This document shows, piece after piece, positions 10,820-21,410 of a DNA stretch of 64,000 bases. Position numbers and translations under genes: made by a program. Where the stretch lies: NCBI RefSeq assembly GCF_004353505.1, contig NZ_SMNQ01000007.1, forward strand, positions 124,001-188,000, given 5' to 3'. Within the stretch, counting starts at the first letter, position 1. Each line of letters opens with the position of its first letter. Under the pieces are notes generated by a model. That model did no database searches, was not told where the DNA came from, and was given only the letters and a program-made list of their open reading frames with translations. The stretch comes from Streptomyces sp. WAC05374 (GTDB lineage Bacteria > Actinomycetota > Actinomycetes > Streptomycetales > Streptomycetaceae).

Positions 10820-12529
<1,710 letters not shown>

Positions 12530-12599
12530 GTGCGGCCTCCGAGGGGGGTGCGCGGTACGGGAGTTGGAGAAGTGATAGCCGCCGCGTGAACACCGCGTC

Positions 12600-12630
12600 A
12601 ATGGTCCGGACCATATGCGGACTAGACCAA
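12600..12630 (-). promoter_or_regulatory. Chitinase promoter: two 12-bp DasR-type direct repeats
   Basis: On the minus strand the sequence reads TTGGTCTAGTCC followed closely by ATGGTCCGGACCA. Streptomyces chitinase promoters carry such 12-bp direct repeats, and the DasR responsive element is built on TGGTCTAGACCA. The copy at 12602-12613 (TGGTCCGGACCA) is a perfect palindrome. The sites lie about 70-100 bp upstream of the start codon. Confidence 0.75.
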
Positions 12631-12675
12631 TCTCTCCGCAAAACCCCTCGTCAGAGCCGTGAGCACCGCACGAAG

Positions 12676-12706
12676 AACCGCTCGCCACCATGGGTGACGA
12701 GCGGTT
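12676..12706 (-). terminator. Terminator downstream of the flavin monooxygenase gene
   Basis: Arms 12676-12689 and 12693-12706 pair over 14 positions with one mismatch and a 3-base loop. It starts 10 bp past the monooxygenase stop codon and insulates it from the chitinase promoter. Confidence 0.7.
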
Positions 12707-12716
12707 TAAGGTTCAC

Positions 12717-13817
12717 TTAGGAAGCTTGTGCGGCCGTTCCCAAGCCGGAACCACCGCCCGGCAGTCCGTACGCGTCCGCGATCAGTTCGTACGAGCGCAG
12801 CCGCGCCTCGGCACCGTGCACATTGGCCGTGATCATCAGTTCGTCGGCGCCCGTGCGCTTCTGGAGGTCGTCCAGCCCGGTGCGGACCTCGTCCGGGGTG
12901 CCGTGGACGACGTTCGCCAGCCAGCCGTCGACGAAGTCCCGCTCGGCGGCGCTGAACGCGTACGCCTCCGCCTCCTCCGGCGCCGGGATGAGCCCCGGGC
13001 GGCCGGTGCGGAGCCGGAGCATCGACAGCGCGCCCGTCAGCACCTGCCGCCGCGCCTCCCGCTCGTCGTCCGAGGCGAGCGCCGAGACGCCGATCAGGGC
13101 GTACGGCGCGTCCAGCACGGCCGAGGCCCGGAAGGTCTCCCGGTACAGGTCGAGCGCCGGAATGGTGTTCCGCGCCGAGAAGTGGTGGGCGAACGCGAAC
13201 GGCAGCCCCAGCATCCCCGCCAGCCGGGCGCTGAACCCCGACGACCCGAGCAGCCACACCGGCGGCCGCCCCGTGGGCCCCTGCACCGGGCCCGGCACGG
13301 CGTGTATCCGCGCGTAGGGGTGGCCGTCGGGGAAGTCGTCGTCCAGGAAGCGCACCAGCTCGGCGAGCTGCTCCGGGAACTCGTCGGCGCCCTCGCTCAG
13401 CCGGTCGGTGCGGCGCAGCGCGGCGGCCGTGGCGCCGTCCGTGCCGGGTGCGCGGCCGAGGCCCAGGTCGATCCGCCCCGGCGCCATGGCCTCCAGGGTG
13501 CCGAACTGCTCGGCGATGACGAGGGGGGCGTGGTTGGGCAGCATGACGCCGCCCGAGCCGAGCCGGATGCGGGAGGTGTGGGCGGCCAGGTGGGCGAGGA
13601 TCACGGCCGGCGACGACGAGGCGACGCCGGGCATGGAGTGGTGCTCGGCGACCCAGTGGCGGTGGTAGCCGCGGTGCTCGGCGAGCCGGGCGAGGCCGAC
13701 GCTGGTGCCCAGGGCCTGGGCGGCGGTCCGGCCGCTGCCGACGGTGACCAGGTCCAGCACCGACAGGGGTACGGGTGCGCTCCCGCTCGCCTTGGCTCGT
13801 ATCACGTCGTCGCTCAC
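12717..13817 (-). CDS. LLM-class (luciferase-like) flavin-dependent oxidoreductase
   Basis: A 366-aa bacterial-luciferase-fold monooxygenase of the MsnO8 type. Family features are VPLSVLDLVTVGSG at the first strand, RHWVAEHHSMPGVAS, and RIRLGSGGVMLPNH plus IDLGLGRAPG around the flavin site. It would use reduced FMN supplied by a separate reductase; the substrate is unknown. GTG 13817 (VSDDVIRAK) has GGAGGG 8 bases upstream; a longer ATG start at 13844 would place the ribosome-binding site inside the gene. It has its own terminator. No clear link to the neighbouring catabolic genes, though it shares their direction. Confidence 0.88.
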   Translation of the reverse strand: MSDDVIRAKASGSAPVPLSVLDLVTVGSGRTAAQALGTSVGLARLAEHRGYHRHWVAEHHSMPGVASSSPAVILAHLAAHTSRIRLGSGGVMLPNHAPLVIAEQFGTLEAMAPGRIDLGLGRAPGTDGATAAALRRTDRLSEGADEFPEQLAELVRFLDDDFPDGHPYARIHAVPGPVQGPTGRPPVWLLGSSGFSARLAGMLGLPFAFAHHFSARNTIPALDLYRETFRASAVLDAPYALIGVSALASDDEREARRQVLTGALSMLRLRTGRPGLIPAPEEAEAYAFSAAERDFVDGWLANVVHGTPDEVRTGLDDLQKRTGADELMITANVHGAEARLRSYELIADAYGLPGGGSGLGTAAQAS

Positions 13818-13877
13818 CGGTGGGCCCTCCTGCACGGGAAACACTTGACGCTCAGCACAACAGGAGGGCCTCTCCGT

Positions 13878-14630
13878 TTATTCCCCGGCGCGCTCGCCCA
13901 CCTCGCCGTCCCGCTCCTTCCGCGCGAACAGCGCCCCCAGCTCCGTCGACCAGGCGCCCCGCCGCTCGGCCAGCCGCAGGCCCTCCCACACCGTGACCTG
14001 GTTCGCCGTGAGCACCGGCTTGCCCACTGCCGCCTCCAGCTCCGGCAGGCACCCCACGGTGTGCAGCGCCGTGTCGGGGACGAGCACCGCCTCCGCCCCG
14101 GGGCGGTCGGCCGCCCGGACCAGCTCCAGCACCCGCTCCGGCCCCCAGGTCGCCACCTCGGCCGCCGTGACGACCCCGCCCGCCCGGGCCGCGACGACCT
14201 CGATGCCCGCCGCCTCCAGGAACCGGACGAACAGCTCCGTGACGTCCTCCGGGTACGTGGCCGCCACCGCCACCCGCCGGGCGCCCACCTCCCGTACCGC
14301 GTGCACGAAGGCGAACGACGTGCTGGACGCCGGCAGGCCGGCCGTCACGGCGAGGCCCCGGATCTGCTCGTGGGCGCCCTCCCAGCCGTGCACGAACGAG
14401 CCGCTGGTGCACGCCCACACCACCGACTCGGCGCCGGACAGCCGCAGCTCCTCCGTCCCCGCCGCGAGGCGCGCGGGCGCCCCCATCTCCAGCAGCGCGT
14501 CCACCCGGTGGGCGTCCTCGCCGATGTCGGTGTGGACGATCGGCACGTTGACACCCGTCAGGAGTGCCTCGATCCGGGGGTAGTCGCCCTCGGCGGAGTG
14601 CCCGGGGTAGAGCAGTCCGACAGTCGTCAT
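13878..14630 (-). CDS. Maleate isomerase / EutA-like Asp-Glu racemase superfamily protein (1)
   Basis: A 250-aa cytoplasmic enzyme of the maleate cis-trans isomerase / arylmalonate decarboxylase group. It starts with MTTVGLLYPGHSAEGDYPR and has paired catalytic-type cysteines in WACTSGSFV and the HTVGCLPELE region. These enzymes use two Cys to isomerise, racemise or decarboxylate small diacids. EutA in ectoine-utilisation operons belongs here. It overlaps the upstream paralogue by ATGA (14627-14630), so the two are co-translated and may form a hetero-oligomer. Regulation is likely shared with the divergent dehydrogenase. The substrate is not known. Confidence 0.8.
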   Translation of the reverse strand: MTTVGLLYPGHSAEGDYPRIEALLTGVNVPIVHTDIGEDAHRVDALLEMGAPARLAAGTEELRLSGAESVVWACTSGSFVHGWEGAHEQIRGLAVTAGLPASSTSFAFVHAVREVGARRVAVAATYPEDVTELFVRFLEAAGIEVVAARAGGVVTAAEVATWGPERVLELVRAADRPGAEAVLVPDTALHTVGCLPELEAAVGKPVLTANQVTVWEGLRLAERRGAWSTELGALFARKERDGEVGERAGE

Positions 14631-15397
14631 GTCACGCCCTCCTGGGGGTCGGGGGCCGACGCGGCCCCGTTCATGAGCAGCGCCTGGTACGGGCCGACGG
14701 CCTCTGCGCCGATCATGCGCAGCGCCGCCCACATCGTGACCTGGTTCGCGGAGAGCACCGGCATCCTCAGTTCCGCCTCCAGTTGCGGTATCGCGTCGTA
14801 GGTCGCCAGGTTCGTACAACTGATGAACAGCGCGTCGGCCGCGCCCCGCGCCGCCCGCCGCGCCATGTCCACCACGTCGCGGTACGGCACCTTCCAGATG
14901 TGCCTGGTCAGCCCGAGGAAGGCCCGTCCCGTGACGGCTGCCCCGGCTTCCCGCAGATAGTCCTCCAGCGCCCGGGTCACCGACTCGGTGTACGGCGTGA
15001 CCAGGGCGACCCGGTGGGCGCCCAGCTCCGCCAGCGCCTCCAGCAGGGCGCCGGAGGTGGTCACCGCGGCCACCTCGCCCGCCCGGGTCATCGCCGCGCA
15101 CATGGCCCGCTCCCCCGCGAGGCCCCCGACGAAGCTGCCGGAGGTGCAGGCGTACGCGACGACCTCCGGCTCGGACGCCGACAGCGCCCGTACGGCGTCG
15201 GTCAGCGTCTCGTGCTCGCTGACCAGCCGGGCCAGGTCCAGGGACACCTCGACCGGCACGTAGGGCGTGCGGGTCAGGCGCAGCGAGACCTCGTCGGGCA
15301 CCCAGCGCCACAGCTCGCGGTCGAGGGCGAAGTCGAAGGGCGCGACGACGCCGACACCGCGCTGCGGGCCGGGCCCGCCCAGGAAGGAGACGTCCAT
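14627..15397 (-). CDS. Maleate isomerase / EutA-like Asp-Glu racemase superfamily protein (2)
   Basis: A 256-aa paralogue of the next gene with the same Cys layout (YACTSGSFV and FISCTNLAT). It begins MDVSFLGGPGPQRG. ATG 15397 is preceded by a G-rich stretch; a TTG six bases earlier (15403) has that stretch directly against it and is less likely. Two adjacent members of this family are unusual and suggest either a two-subunit enzyme or two related substrates. It is divergent from a 2-hydroxyacid dehydrogenase with 59 bp between starts, so one promoter region probably serves both sides. Confidence 0.8.
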   Translation of the reverse strand: MDVSFLGGPGPQRGVGVVAPFDFALDRELWRWVPDEVSLRLTRTPYVPVEVSLDLARLVSEHETLTDAVRALSASEPEVVAYACTSGSFVGGLAGERAMCAAMTRAGEVAAVTTSGALLEALAELGAHRVALVTPYTESVTRALEDYLREAGAAVTGRAFLGLTRHIWKVPYRDVVDMARRAARGAADALFISCTNLATYDAIPQLEAELRMPVLSANQVTMWAALRMIGAEAVGPYQALLMNGAASAPDPQEGVT

Positions 15398-15456
15398 GGC
15401 CAACCCCCCAGCCTCTTGTTGACGACGGTAGGTTCGGGTGCGAGCGTGGTCAATTG

Positions 15457-16407
15457 ATGCCGTTGCCGACCCTTCTCGTCCTGGACGCGGACCCCCCGCC
15501 CCGCCTCGGCCGCCTGATCGGCCGGGCCGATGTCCGCCACGCCTCGGAGGAGACCCTCGCCGCCGCGCTGCCCGCCGCCGACGTGCTGCTGGTCTGGGAC
15601 TTCACCTCCGACGCGGTGCGCGCCGCCTGGCCGGGCGACGGGCGGCGACCCCGCTGGGTGCACACCGCGAGCGCGGGCGTCGACCGGCTGCTCTGTCCCG
15701 AACTGGTCGCCTCGGACACGGTGGTGACGAACGCTCGCGGGGTGTTCGAGGAGCCGATCGCCGAGTACGTGGCCGGTCTGGTGCTGGCCATGGCGAAGGA
15801 CCTGCCGGGCACGCTGGACCTGCAACGGCAGCGGCGCTGGCGGCACCGGGAGGGGCTGCGGGTGGCGGGCAGCCGGGCGGTGGTGGTGGGCGCCGGGCCG
15901 ATCGGCCGGGCGGTCGCCACGACGCTGCGGGCCCTCGGCGTGCGGACGGCGGTGGTGGGGCGGACGGCGCGGCCCCGGGTGCACGGCGCCGACGAGCTGG
16001 ACCTGCTGCTGACGCGGGCGGACTGGGTGGTGTGCGCGGCGCCGCTGACGGAGTCGACGCGCGGCATGTTCGACGCGCGGCGCTTCGGCCTGATGCAGCC
16101 GTCGGCGCGGTTCGTGAACGTGGGGCGGGGACAGCTCGTGGTGCAGGACGACCTGGTGGCGGCGGTGCGCGAGCGGTGGATCGCGGGGGCGGCGCTGGAC
16201 GTCTTCGAGCGGGAGCCGCTCGGCGAGGACAGCCCGCTGTGGGACGTCCCGGGGCTGATCGTCTCCCCGCACATGAGCGGGGACACCGTGGGCTGGCGGG
16301 ACAGGCTGGGGGCGCAGTTCGTCGAGATGTACGAGCTGTGGGCGGCCGGGCGGCCGCTGCCGAACGTGGTGGACAAGAAACGTGGGTACGTACCCGTGCA
16401 TGACTGA
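15457..16407 (+). CDS. D-2-hydroxyacid dehydrogenase, NAD-dependent
   Basis: A 316-aa oxidoreductase of the D-isomer-specific 2-hydroxyacid family. The Rossmann dinucleotide motif is VVVGAGPIGRAV. Catalytic Arg lies in NVGRGQLV, Glu in DVFEREPLG and His in IVSPHMSGDTVGW. ATG 15457 (MPLPTLL) is chosen; a TTG directly before it is possible and the ribosome-binding site is weak. It overlaps the amidase start by 8 bp and so is co-translated. In this module it would interconvert a 2-keto and a 2-hydroxy acid; the actual substrate is unknown. Confidence 0.88.
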   Translation: MPLPTLLVLDADPPPRLGRLIGRADVRHASEETLAAALPAADVLLVWDFTSDAVRAAWPGDGRRPRWVHTASAGVDRLLCPELVASDTVVTNARGVFEEPIAEYVAGLVLAMAKDLPGTLDLQRQRRWRHREGLRVAGSRAVVVGAGPIGRAVATTLRALGVRTAVVGRTARPRVHGADELDLLLTRADWVVCAAPLTESTRGMFDARRFGLMQPSARFVNVGRGQLVVQDDLVAAVRERWIAGAALDVFEREPLGEDSPLWDVPGLIVSPHMSGDTVGWRDRLGAQFVEMYELWAAGRPLPNVVDKKRGYVPVHD

Positions 16408-17806
16408 CCCGACGACGTTCCTCACGGACCTGACCGCGCGTCAACTCCTGGACGGCTACGCGCGCGGCGACTTCTCGCCGGTGGACGCGGCACGGGCGGC
16501 ACTGGAGCGGGCCGAGGCGGTCCAGCCGCTGGTCAACGCCTTCGTACGGATCGACGCGGACGCGGCGCTCGGCCAGGCGGCGGCGTCGGCGGAGCGGTGG
16601 CGGCGCGGGGAGCCGCGGGGGCGGCTCGACGGGGTGCCGGTGACGGTCAAGGACGTGCTGCTCCAGGCGGGCGGCCCGACCCTGCGCGGCTCACGGACCA
16701 CGGTCGCGCGGGGGACGTGGGACGAGGACGCGCCCTCCGTGGCCCGGATGCGGGCGGAGGGCGCGGTGTTCCTGGGCAAGACGACGACACCGGAGTTCGG
16801 CTGGAAGGGTGTCACCGACTCGCCGCTGTCGGGCGTCACCCGCAACCCGCACGATCCCTCCCGTACCGCCGGCGGTTCCAGCGGCGGCAGCGCGGCGGCG
16901 CTCGCCCTGGGGGCGGGGGCGCTGTCGCTGGGGACGGACGGGGGCGGCTCGATCCGCATCCCGGCGTCGTTCTGCGGGGTCTTCGGGCTGAAACCGACGT
17001 ACGGGCGGGTGCCGGTCTACCCCGCGAGCCCGTACGGCACGCTGTCGCACACGGGGCCGATGACCCGGGACGCGGCGGACGCGGCACTGCTGCTGGACGT
17101 GATCAGCGGCGACGACTGGCGGGACTGGTCGCACCTGGGCCCGGCGCGCCCGGTGAGCCCCACGCTCCGGGAGGGCGTGAAGGGGCTGCGGGTCGCCTAC
17201 TCGGCCTCCCTGGGCGGGCAGGTCGCGGTGCGCCCGGAGGTGGCGTCGGCGGTACGGGTGGCGGTGGAGCGGCTGGCGGGGCTCGGCGCGTACGTGGAGG
17301 AGGCCGACCCGGACGTCGCCGACCCGGTGGACGCCTTCCACACGCTGTGGTTCAGCGCGGCGGCGCGGCTGGTCCAGCCGCTGGGGCGGGAGCAGCGCCA
17401 GTGGCTGGACCCGGGGCTGCGGGAGGTCGCCGAGCGGGGCGCCCGGTACAGCGCGCTGGAGTACCTGGCGGCGGTGGACACCCGGATGGCGCTGGGGCGC
17501 CGGATGGGGCGGTTCCACACCTCGTACGACCTGCTGGTGACGCCCACGCTGCCGCTGACCGCGTTCGGGACGGGGGTGGAGGCGCCGCACGGGTCGCGGC
17601 GGTGGACGGCGTGGACGCCGTTCACGTACCCCTTCAACCTCACCCAGCAGCCGGCGGCGACCGTGCCGGTGGGCGCCGGCGGGGACGGCCTGCCGATCGG
17701 GCTCCAGCTCGTCGCCGCCCGCCACCGGGACGACCTGGTGCTGCGGGCGGCGCACGCCCTGTACGAGGCGGGCACCGCCCTGGTCATGAGGCCCGGCGGA
17801 AACTGA
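16400..17806 (+). CDS. Amidase (amidase-signature family)
   Basis: A 468-aa serine hydrolase that cleaves C-N amide bonds. The Ser-cisSer-Lys triad is visible as Lys84 (TVKD), Ser160 (GGSSGGS) and Ser184 (GTDGGGSIRIP), with the usual 24-residue gap between the serines. Length matches the family. ATG 16400 gives MTDPTTFL; a GTG at 16382 would add six residues. It overlaps the dehydrogenase by 8 bp upstream and the DUF3830 gene tail-to-tail by 23 bp. It probably releases ammonia from an amide intermediate in the pathway fed by the EhuBCDA-like importer. Confidence 0.9.
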   Translation: MTDPTTFLTDLTARQLLDGYARGDFSPVDAARAALERAEAVQPLVNAFVRIDADAALGQAAASAERWRRGEPRGRLDGVPVTVKDVLLQAGGPTLRGSRTTVARGTWDEDAPSVARMRAEGAVFLGKTTTPEFGWKGVTDSPLSGVTRNPHDPSRTAGGSSGGSAAALALGAGALSLGTDGGGSIRIPASFCGVFGLKPTYGRVPVYPASPYGTLSHTGPMTRDAADAALLLDVISGDDWRDWSHLGPARPVSPTLREGVKGLRVAYSASLGGQVAVRPEVASAVRVAVERLAGLGAYVEEADPDVADPVDAFHTLWFSAAARLVQPLGREQRQWLDPGLREVAERGARYSALEYLAAVDTRMALGRRMGRFHTSYDLLVTPTLPLTAFGTGVEAPHGSRRWTAWTPFTYPFNLTQQPAATVPVGAGGDGLPIGLQLVAARHRDDLVLRAAHALYEAGTALVMRPGGN

Positions 17807-18284
17807 GCGTCTCGCCGAGCGCGCCGGCGCGCCACAGGTCGTGGCAGGCCTCGGCCATCCGGTCGAGACCGTCGACCACCGTGCCCCACACGATGCCGGG
17901 GACCCAGCCGGTGTCGCCGTTGAGCAGCAGGTTGTTGCGCTCGTAGAAGAGGGCGAGGTCGACGGTGACGGGCCGGTGGGCGAGCTCCTCGCGTCCGTAC
18001 CCGTACGCCGCCGTGCCCAACTCCGTACCCGCGAAGGTGAAGTAGCACAGGTCCCCGGGGATCGGTGTCACGGTGGGGTTCTCCAGCGGAGGTTCCCGGT
18101 CCGCGAAAGCGGGGAACAGGGCATAGATCTCGTTACGGGCATACTTCGCGTGGTAGACGTCTCCGCCCAGCGGCAGCGCCTCCCACACGGCCGCGCAGGT
18201 CAACGGCGCCCGGTCGTCCAGCAGTTTCGCGGTGCACCGCACCCCGCGCTTGTCCAGGGACACGGTCAGGTATCGGTCGGCCAT
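17784..18284 (-). CDS. DUF3830 protein (cyclophilin-like fold)
   Basis: A 166-aa cytoplasmic protein. It matches what I recall of DUF3830, a cyclophilin-like family, with VWEALPLGGDVYHAKYARNE and PGDLCYFTF as typical segments. ATG 18284. It runs opposite to the amidase and the importer, overlapping the amidase end by 23 bp, and only 42 bp separate its start from that of the substrate-binding protein. DUF3830 genes often sit with amidase and maleate-isomerase-like genes, which supports a role in the same pathway. The biochemical activity is unknown. Confidence 0.75.
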   Translation of the reverse strand: MADRYLTVSLDKRGVRCTAKLLDDRAPLTCAAVWEALPLGGDVYHAKYARNEIYALFPAFADREPPLENPTVTPIPGDLCYFTFAGTELGTAAYGYGREELAHRPVTVDLALFYERNNLLLNGDTGWVPGIVWGTVVDGLDRMAEACHDLWRAGALGETLSFRRAS

Positions 18285-18326
18285 TCTCCAGGCATACCCC
18301 GCCCGGAGCCGGGTAGCGGCGCGCCC

Positions 18327-19211
18327 ATGGCTCGAACAGCTCGTCGACTCAGAACAGGCCCGCTGCGGCGGCGCACCCTCCTGCTGGGCTCCGCCGCGAC
18401 GGCGGTGGGCGCCGCCACCACCGGCTGCGCCCGCGTCGCGTCCGGCGACGTCCTGGACCGGCTCAGATCCCAGGGCACCGTCCGCCTCGGCATCGCCGGC
18501 GAGGTGCCCTACGGGTACGTCGACGAGCGGGGCGAGTTCACCGGTGAGGCGCCGGAGCTGGCCAGGGTGGTCTTCAAACGGCTGGGAGTGGACCGCATCC
18601 AGCCGGTCGCGACCGACTTCGCCTCCCTCATACCCGGCCTCAACTCCCAGCAGTTCGACGTCGTGTCGGCCGGGATGTACATCACCAAGGAGCGCTGCGC
18701 GCAGGTCATCTTCTCCGACCCCGAGTACCAGATGCTCGACTCCTTCGTCGTCCGCAAGGGCAACCCCAAGAACCTCCGGTCGTACGAGGACGTGGTGCGC
18801 GCCCGGGCCCGGTTCGCCACCGGCACCGGCTACGCGCAGATCGACCACGCCGTGGCGGCCGGGTACCCCGAGAAGGACATCGTCATTCTCCAGGACCAGG
18901 TGGCCGGGCTGAACGCCGTCGAGTCCGGCCGGGTGGACGTGTTCGCGGGCACCGCGCTGACGGCCCGTGAGGTGGTGAGGAAGAGCGCCAGGGCCGAGGC
19001 CACCGCTCCGTTCGCGGCCGTCATGGACGGCGAGAAGACGATCGACGGCGGCGGTTTCGCCTTCCGTCCCACCGACACGGAGCTGCGCGACGCCTTCAAC
19101 GCCGAGATCCACAAGATGAGGAAGAGCGGTGAGCTCTTCCGCATCCTGCGGCCCTTCGGCTTCACGGAGGCCGAGATGACCACCCTCACCGCCGAGGAGC
19201 TGTGCCGATGA
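18327..19211 (+). CDS. ehuB: EhuB-like ABC importer substrate-binding lipoprotein
   Basis: A 294-aa family 3 (polar amino acid/ectoine) solute-binding protein. A twin-arginine-type leader with Arg14-Arg15-Arg16 is followed by a hydrophobic stretch and a lipobox ending at Cys34 (TTGC), so it is a Tat-exported lipoprotein. The binding domain begins GTVRLGIAGEVPYGY and includes GYVDERGEFTGEAPELA. ATG 18327. The next gene overlaps its stop by ATGA. The subunit order B-C-D-A matches the ectoine/hydroxyectoine importers of Sinorhizobium, but the ligand could be another polar amino acid or the amide substrate of the neighbouring amidase. The symbol reflects family likeness. Confidence 0.75.
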   Translation: MARTARRLRTGPLRRRTLLLGSAATAVGAATTGCARVASGDVLDRLRSQGTVRLGIAGEVPYGYVDERGEFTGEAPELARVVFKRLGVDRIQPVATDFASLIPGLNSQQFDVVSAGMYITKERCAQVIFSDPEYQMLDSFVVRKGNPKNLRSYEDVVRARARFATGTGYAQIDHAVAAGYPEKDIVILQDQVAGLNAVESGRVDVFAGTALTAREVVRKSARAEATAPFAAVMDGEKTIDGGGFAFRPTDTELRDAFNAEIHKMRKSGELFRILRPFGFTEAEMTTLTAEELCR

Positions 19212-19867
19212 CCGCCGGACTCTGGCAGAACTGGGTACTGCCCGGCATCTGGATCACCATCCAGCTCCTGGTCTGCAGCGCCGCGCTCGGCGCGCTGGTC
19301 GCCTTCTCCGTCGGCATGGCCCGCACCCACCGCTCCCTGTTCGTCCGCTTCCTGGCGGGCGCGTACACGGAGGTCTTCCGCGGCACGTCGGCGCTGATCC
19401 TGATGTTCTGGCTGTTCTTCGTGGTACCGCCGCTGCTGGGCTGGCAGCTCGTGCCGATGTGGGCGGCTGTCCTCGCGCTCGGCCTGTCGTACGGGGCGTA
19501 CGGCGCCGAGATCGTGCGCGGCGCGCTCAACTCCGTCCCCAGGGCGCAGCGGGAGGCGGGCGTCGCGCTCAGCTTCACGCCGTGGCAGCGGATGCGGCTG
19601 GTGGTCCTGCCGCAGGCGGTGCCCGAGATGATCCCGAGCTTCTGCAACCTGCTCGTCGAACTGCTCAAGGGCACGGCGCTGGTGTCGCTGCTCGGGGTCG
19701 GTGACGTGTCCTTCGCCGCGTATCTGGTGCGCCTCGCCACCCAGGAGAGCGCGCAGATCTACTCCCTCATCCTGGTGATCTACTTCGTGATCGCGTTCGT
19801 CATCACCCGCTCCATGAAGGCCCTCGAGCGGAAGACCAAGGCCAACCTGGGGGTGGTGGTCAAGTGA
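19208..19867 (+). CDS. ehuC: EhuC-like ABC importer permease
   Basis: A 219-aa HisM/GlnP-type inner-membrane permease with about five transmembrane helices, the first beginning at WITIQLLVCSAALGAL. The ATPase-coupling EAA loop is REAGVALSFTPWQRMRLVV. ATG 19208 overlaps the previous stop by ATGA, with GAGGAG just upstream. The 3' end overlaps the second permease by GTGA, so the four importer genes are tightly coupled. Confidence 0.82.
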   Translation: MTAGLWQNWVLPGIWITIQLLVCSAALGALVAFSVGMARTHRSLFVRFLAGAYTEVFRGTSALILMFWLFFVVPPLLGWQLVPMWAAVLALGLSYGAYGAEIVRGALNSVPRAQREAGVALSFTPWQRMRLVVLPQAVPEMIPSFCNLLVELLKGTALVSLLGVGDVSFAAYLVRLATQESAQIYSLILVIYFVIAFVITRSMKALERKTKANLGVVVK

Positions 19868-20514
19868 CCTGGGACTGGTCCGCTGTCTGGGACTTCATGC
19901 CGCGCTTCTGGGACGGGCTGCTGGTCACCCTCCAGGTGCTCGTTCTCGGCTCGCTGATCTCCTTCACGCTGGGGCTGGTGTGGGCGGCCGGTTTCCGGGC
20001 GCCGAGCCGTCTGGTGCGGTGGCCGGTGCACGTGGTGACCGAGTTCATCCGCAACACGCCCCTGCTGGTGCAGCTCTTCTTCCTCTTCTTCGTCCTGCCC
20101 GAGTGGGGGGTGCAGTTCTCGGCGCTGACCACCGGCACCCTCGCCATCGGGCTGCACTACTCGACGTACACCGCGCAGGTCTACCGGGCCGGCATCGACG
20201 CCGTGCCCGCCGGGCAGTGGGAGGCGGCCACCGCGCTGAGCCTGCCCGCCCACCGCACCTGGTCCGCGGTGATCCTGCCGCAGGCGCTGCGGCGGATCGC
20301 GCCGGCGCTCGGCAACTACGTCATCGCGATGCTGAAGGACACCCCGCTGCTGGCCGGGATCAGCGTGCTGGAGCTGCTCCAGCAGTCGCGGCTGGAGAGC
20401 GCGTCCACCTTCCAGTACACCGAGCCGCTCACGGTCGTCGGTGTCGCCTTCGTCCTCGTCGCCTACCCGGCTTCCCTCTTCGTACGGTCCCTGGAGCGCC
20501 GCCTTGTCAAGTGA
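19864..20514 (+). CDS. ehuD: EhuD-like ABC importer permease
   Basis: A 216-aa second permease of the same importer, forming a heterodimer with the previous one. Features are FIRNTPLLVQLFFLFFVLP near the second membrane helix and the EAA loop WEAATALSLPAHRTW. GTG 19864 overlaps the previous gene by 4 bp. Its end overlaps the start of the ATPase gene by 11 bp. Confidence 0.82.
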   Translation: MTWDWSAVWDFMPRFWDGLLVTLQVLVLGSLISFTLGLVWAAGFRAPSRLVRWPVHVVTEFIRNTPLLVQLFFLFFVLPEWGVQFSALTTGTLAIGLHYSTYTAQVYRAGIDAVPAGQWEAATALSLPAHRTWSAVILPQALRRIAPALGNYVIAMLKDTPLLAGISVLELLQQSRLESASTFQYTEPLTVVGVAFVLVAYPASLFVRSLERRLVK

Positions 20515-21244
20515 ACTCATCCGTTTCGAGAACGTCAGCAAGCGCTTCGGCGAGAACACCGTCCTGGACGACCTGTGCTTCTCGGTCGAGGAGGGCCGGC
20601 ACGTCACGCTCATCGGACCGTCCGGCTCCGGCAAGACCACGATCCTGCGGATGCTGATGACCCTGGAGCGCCCCGACTCGGGGACCATCCGGGTGAACGG
20701 CGGTCAGCTCTTCCCGGCCGACGACAAGCAGCGGCGCGAGACCCGCAAGAAGATCGGCATGGTCTTCCAGCAGTTCAACCTCTTCCCCAACATGTCCGTG
20801 CTGCGCAACATCACCGAGGCCCCGGTGCGGGTGCTCGGCCTGGAGCGGGACGAGGCCGAGGAGCGCGCCCGGGAGCTGCTCGACCTGGTGGGGCTGGCCG
20901 ACAAGTGCGGTGCCAGACCCGCCCAGCTCTCCGGCGGCCAGCAGCAGCGGGTGGCCATCGCCCGCGCCCTGGCGATGCGGCCGAAGGTGCTGCTGCTGGA
21001 CGAGGTGACGTCCGCGCTCGACCCCGAACTGGTCGCCGGGGTGCTGGACCTGCTGCGGGACATCGCCCGCACCAGGGACATCACCATGCTCTGCGTGACC
21101 CACGAGATGAGCTTCGCCCGTGACATCTCGGACGAGGTCTTCATGTTCGACGCGGGCAAGGTCATCGAGTCCGGTTCACCGGAGAGAATCTTCACCGATC
21201 CGGAGCACGAACGTACGCGCGACTTCCTCGGTGCGGTCCTCTGA
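20504..21244 (+). CDS. ehuA: EhuA-like ABC importer ATPase
   Basis: A 246-aa cytoplasmic ATPase. Walker A is GPSGSGKTT, the Q-loop is VFQQFNLFP, the signature is LSGGQQQR, Walker B is VLLLDEVTSALD and the switch His is in VTHEMSFARD. The start is inferred to be TTG 20504 (LSSELIRFENV) with GGAG 9 bases upstream, because no ATG or GTG lies at the domain boundary; the longer ATG at 20441 would add 21 residues inside the permease gene. It powers import by the two permeases. The closing gene of the module, an IclR regulator, follows after 166 bp. Confidence 0.85.
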   Translation: MSSELIRFENVSKRFGENTVLDDLCFSVEEGRHVTLIGPSGSGKTTILRMLMTLERPDSGTIRVNGGQLFPADDKQRRETRKKIGMVFQQFNLFPNMSVLRNITEAPVRVLGLERDEAEERARELLDLVGLADKCGARPAQLSGGQQQRVAIARALAMRPKVLLLDEVTSALDPELVAGVLDLLRDIARTRDITMLCVTHEMSFARDISDEVFMFDAGKVIESGSPERIFTDPEHERTRDFLGAVL

Positions 21245-21410
21245 CCTCTGGTTACCGGCCGGAAGTGTGCCATGGGCATATGCCCCCGTGTCCCGCCCCA
21301 GCGTATGCGTGTGGGGCGGGACAGTTTCTTGTCAACAGGAGCCCACGAAACGGCTCTTGGCGGCTATCGTGGTACGGAAGCTTGCGGTCACAACCTGGTA
21401 GGGGGAAACC

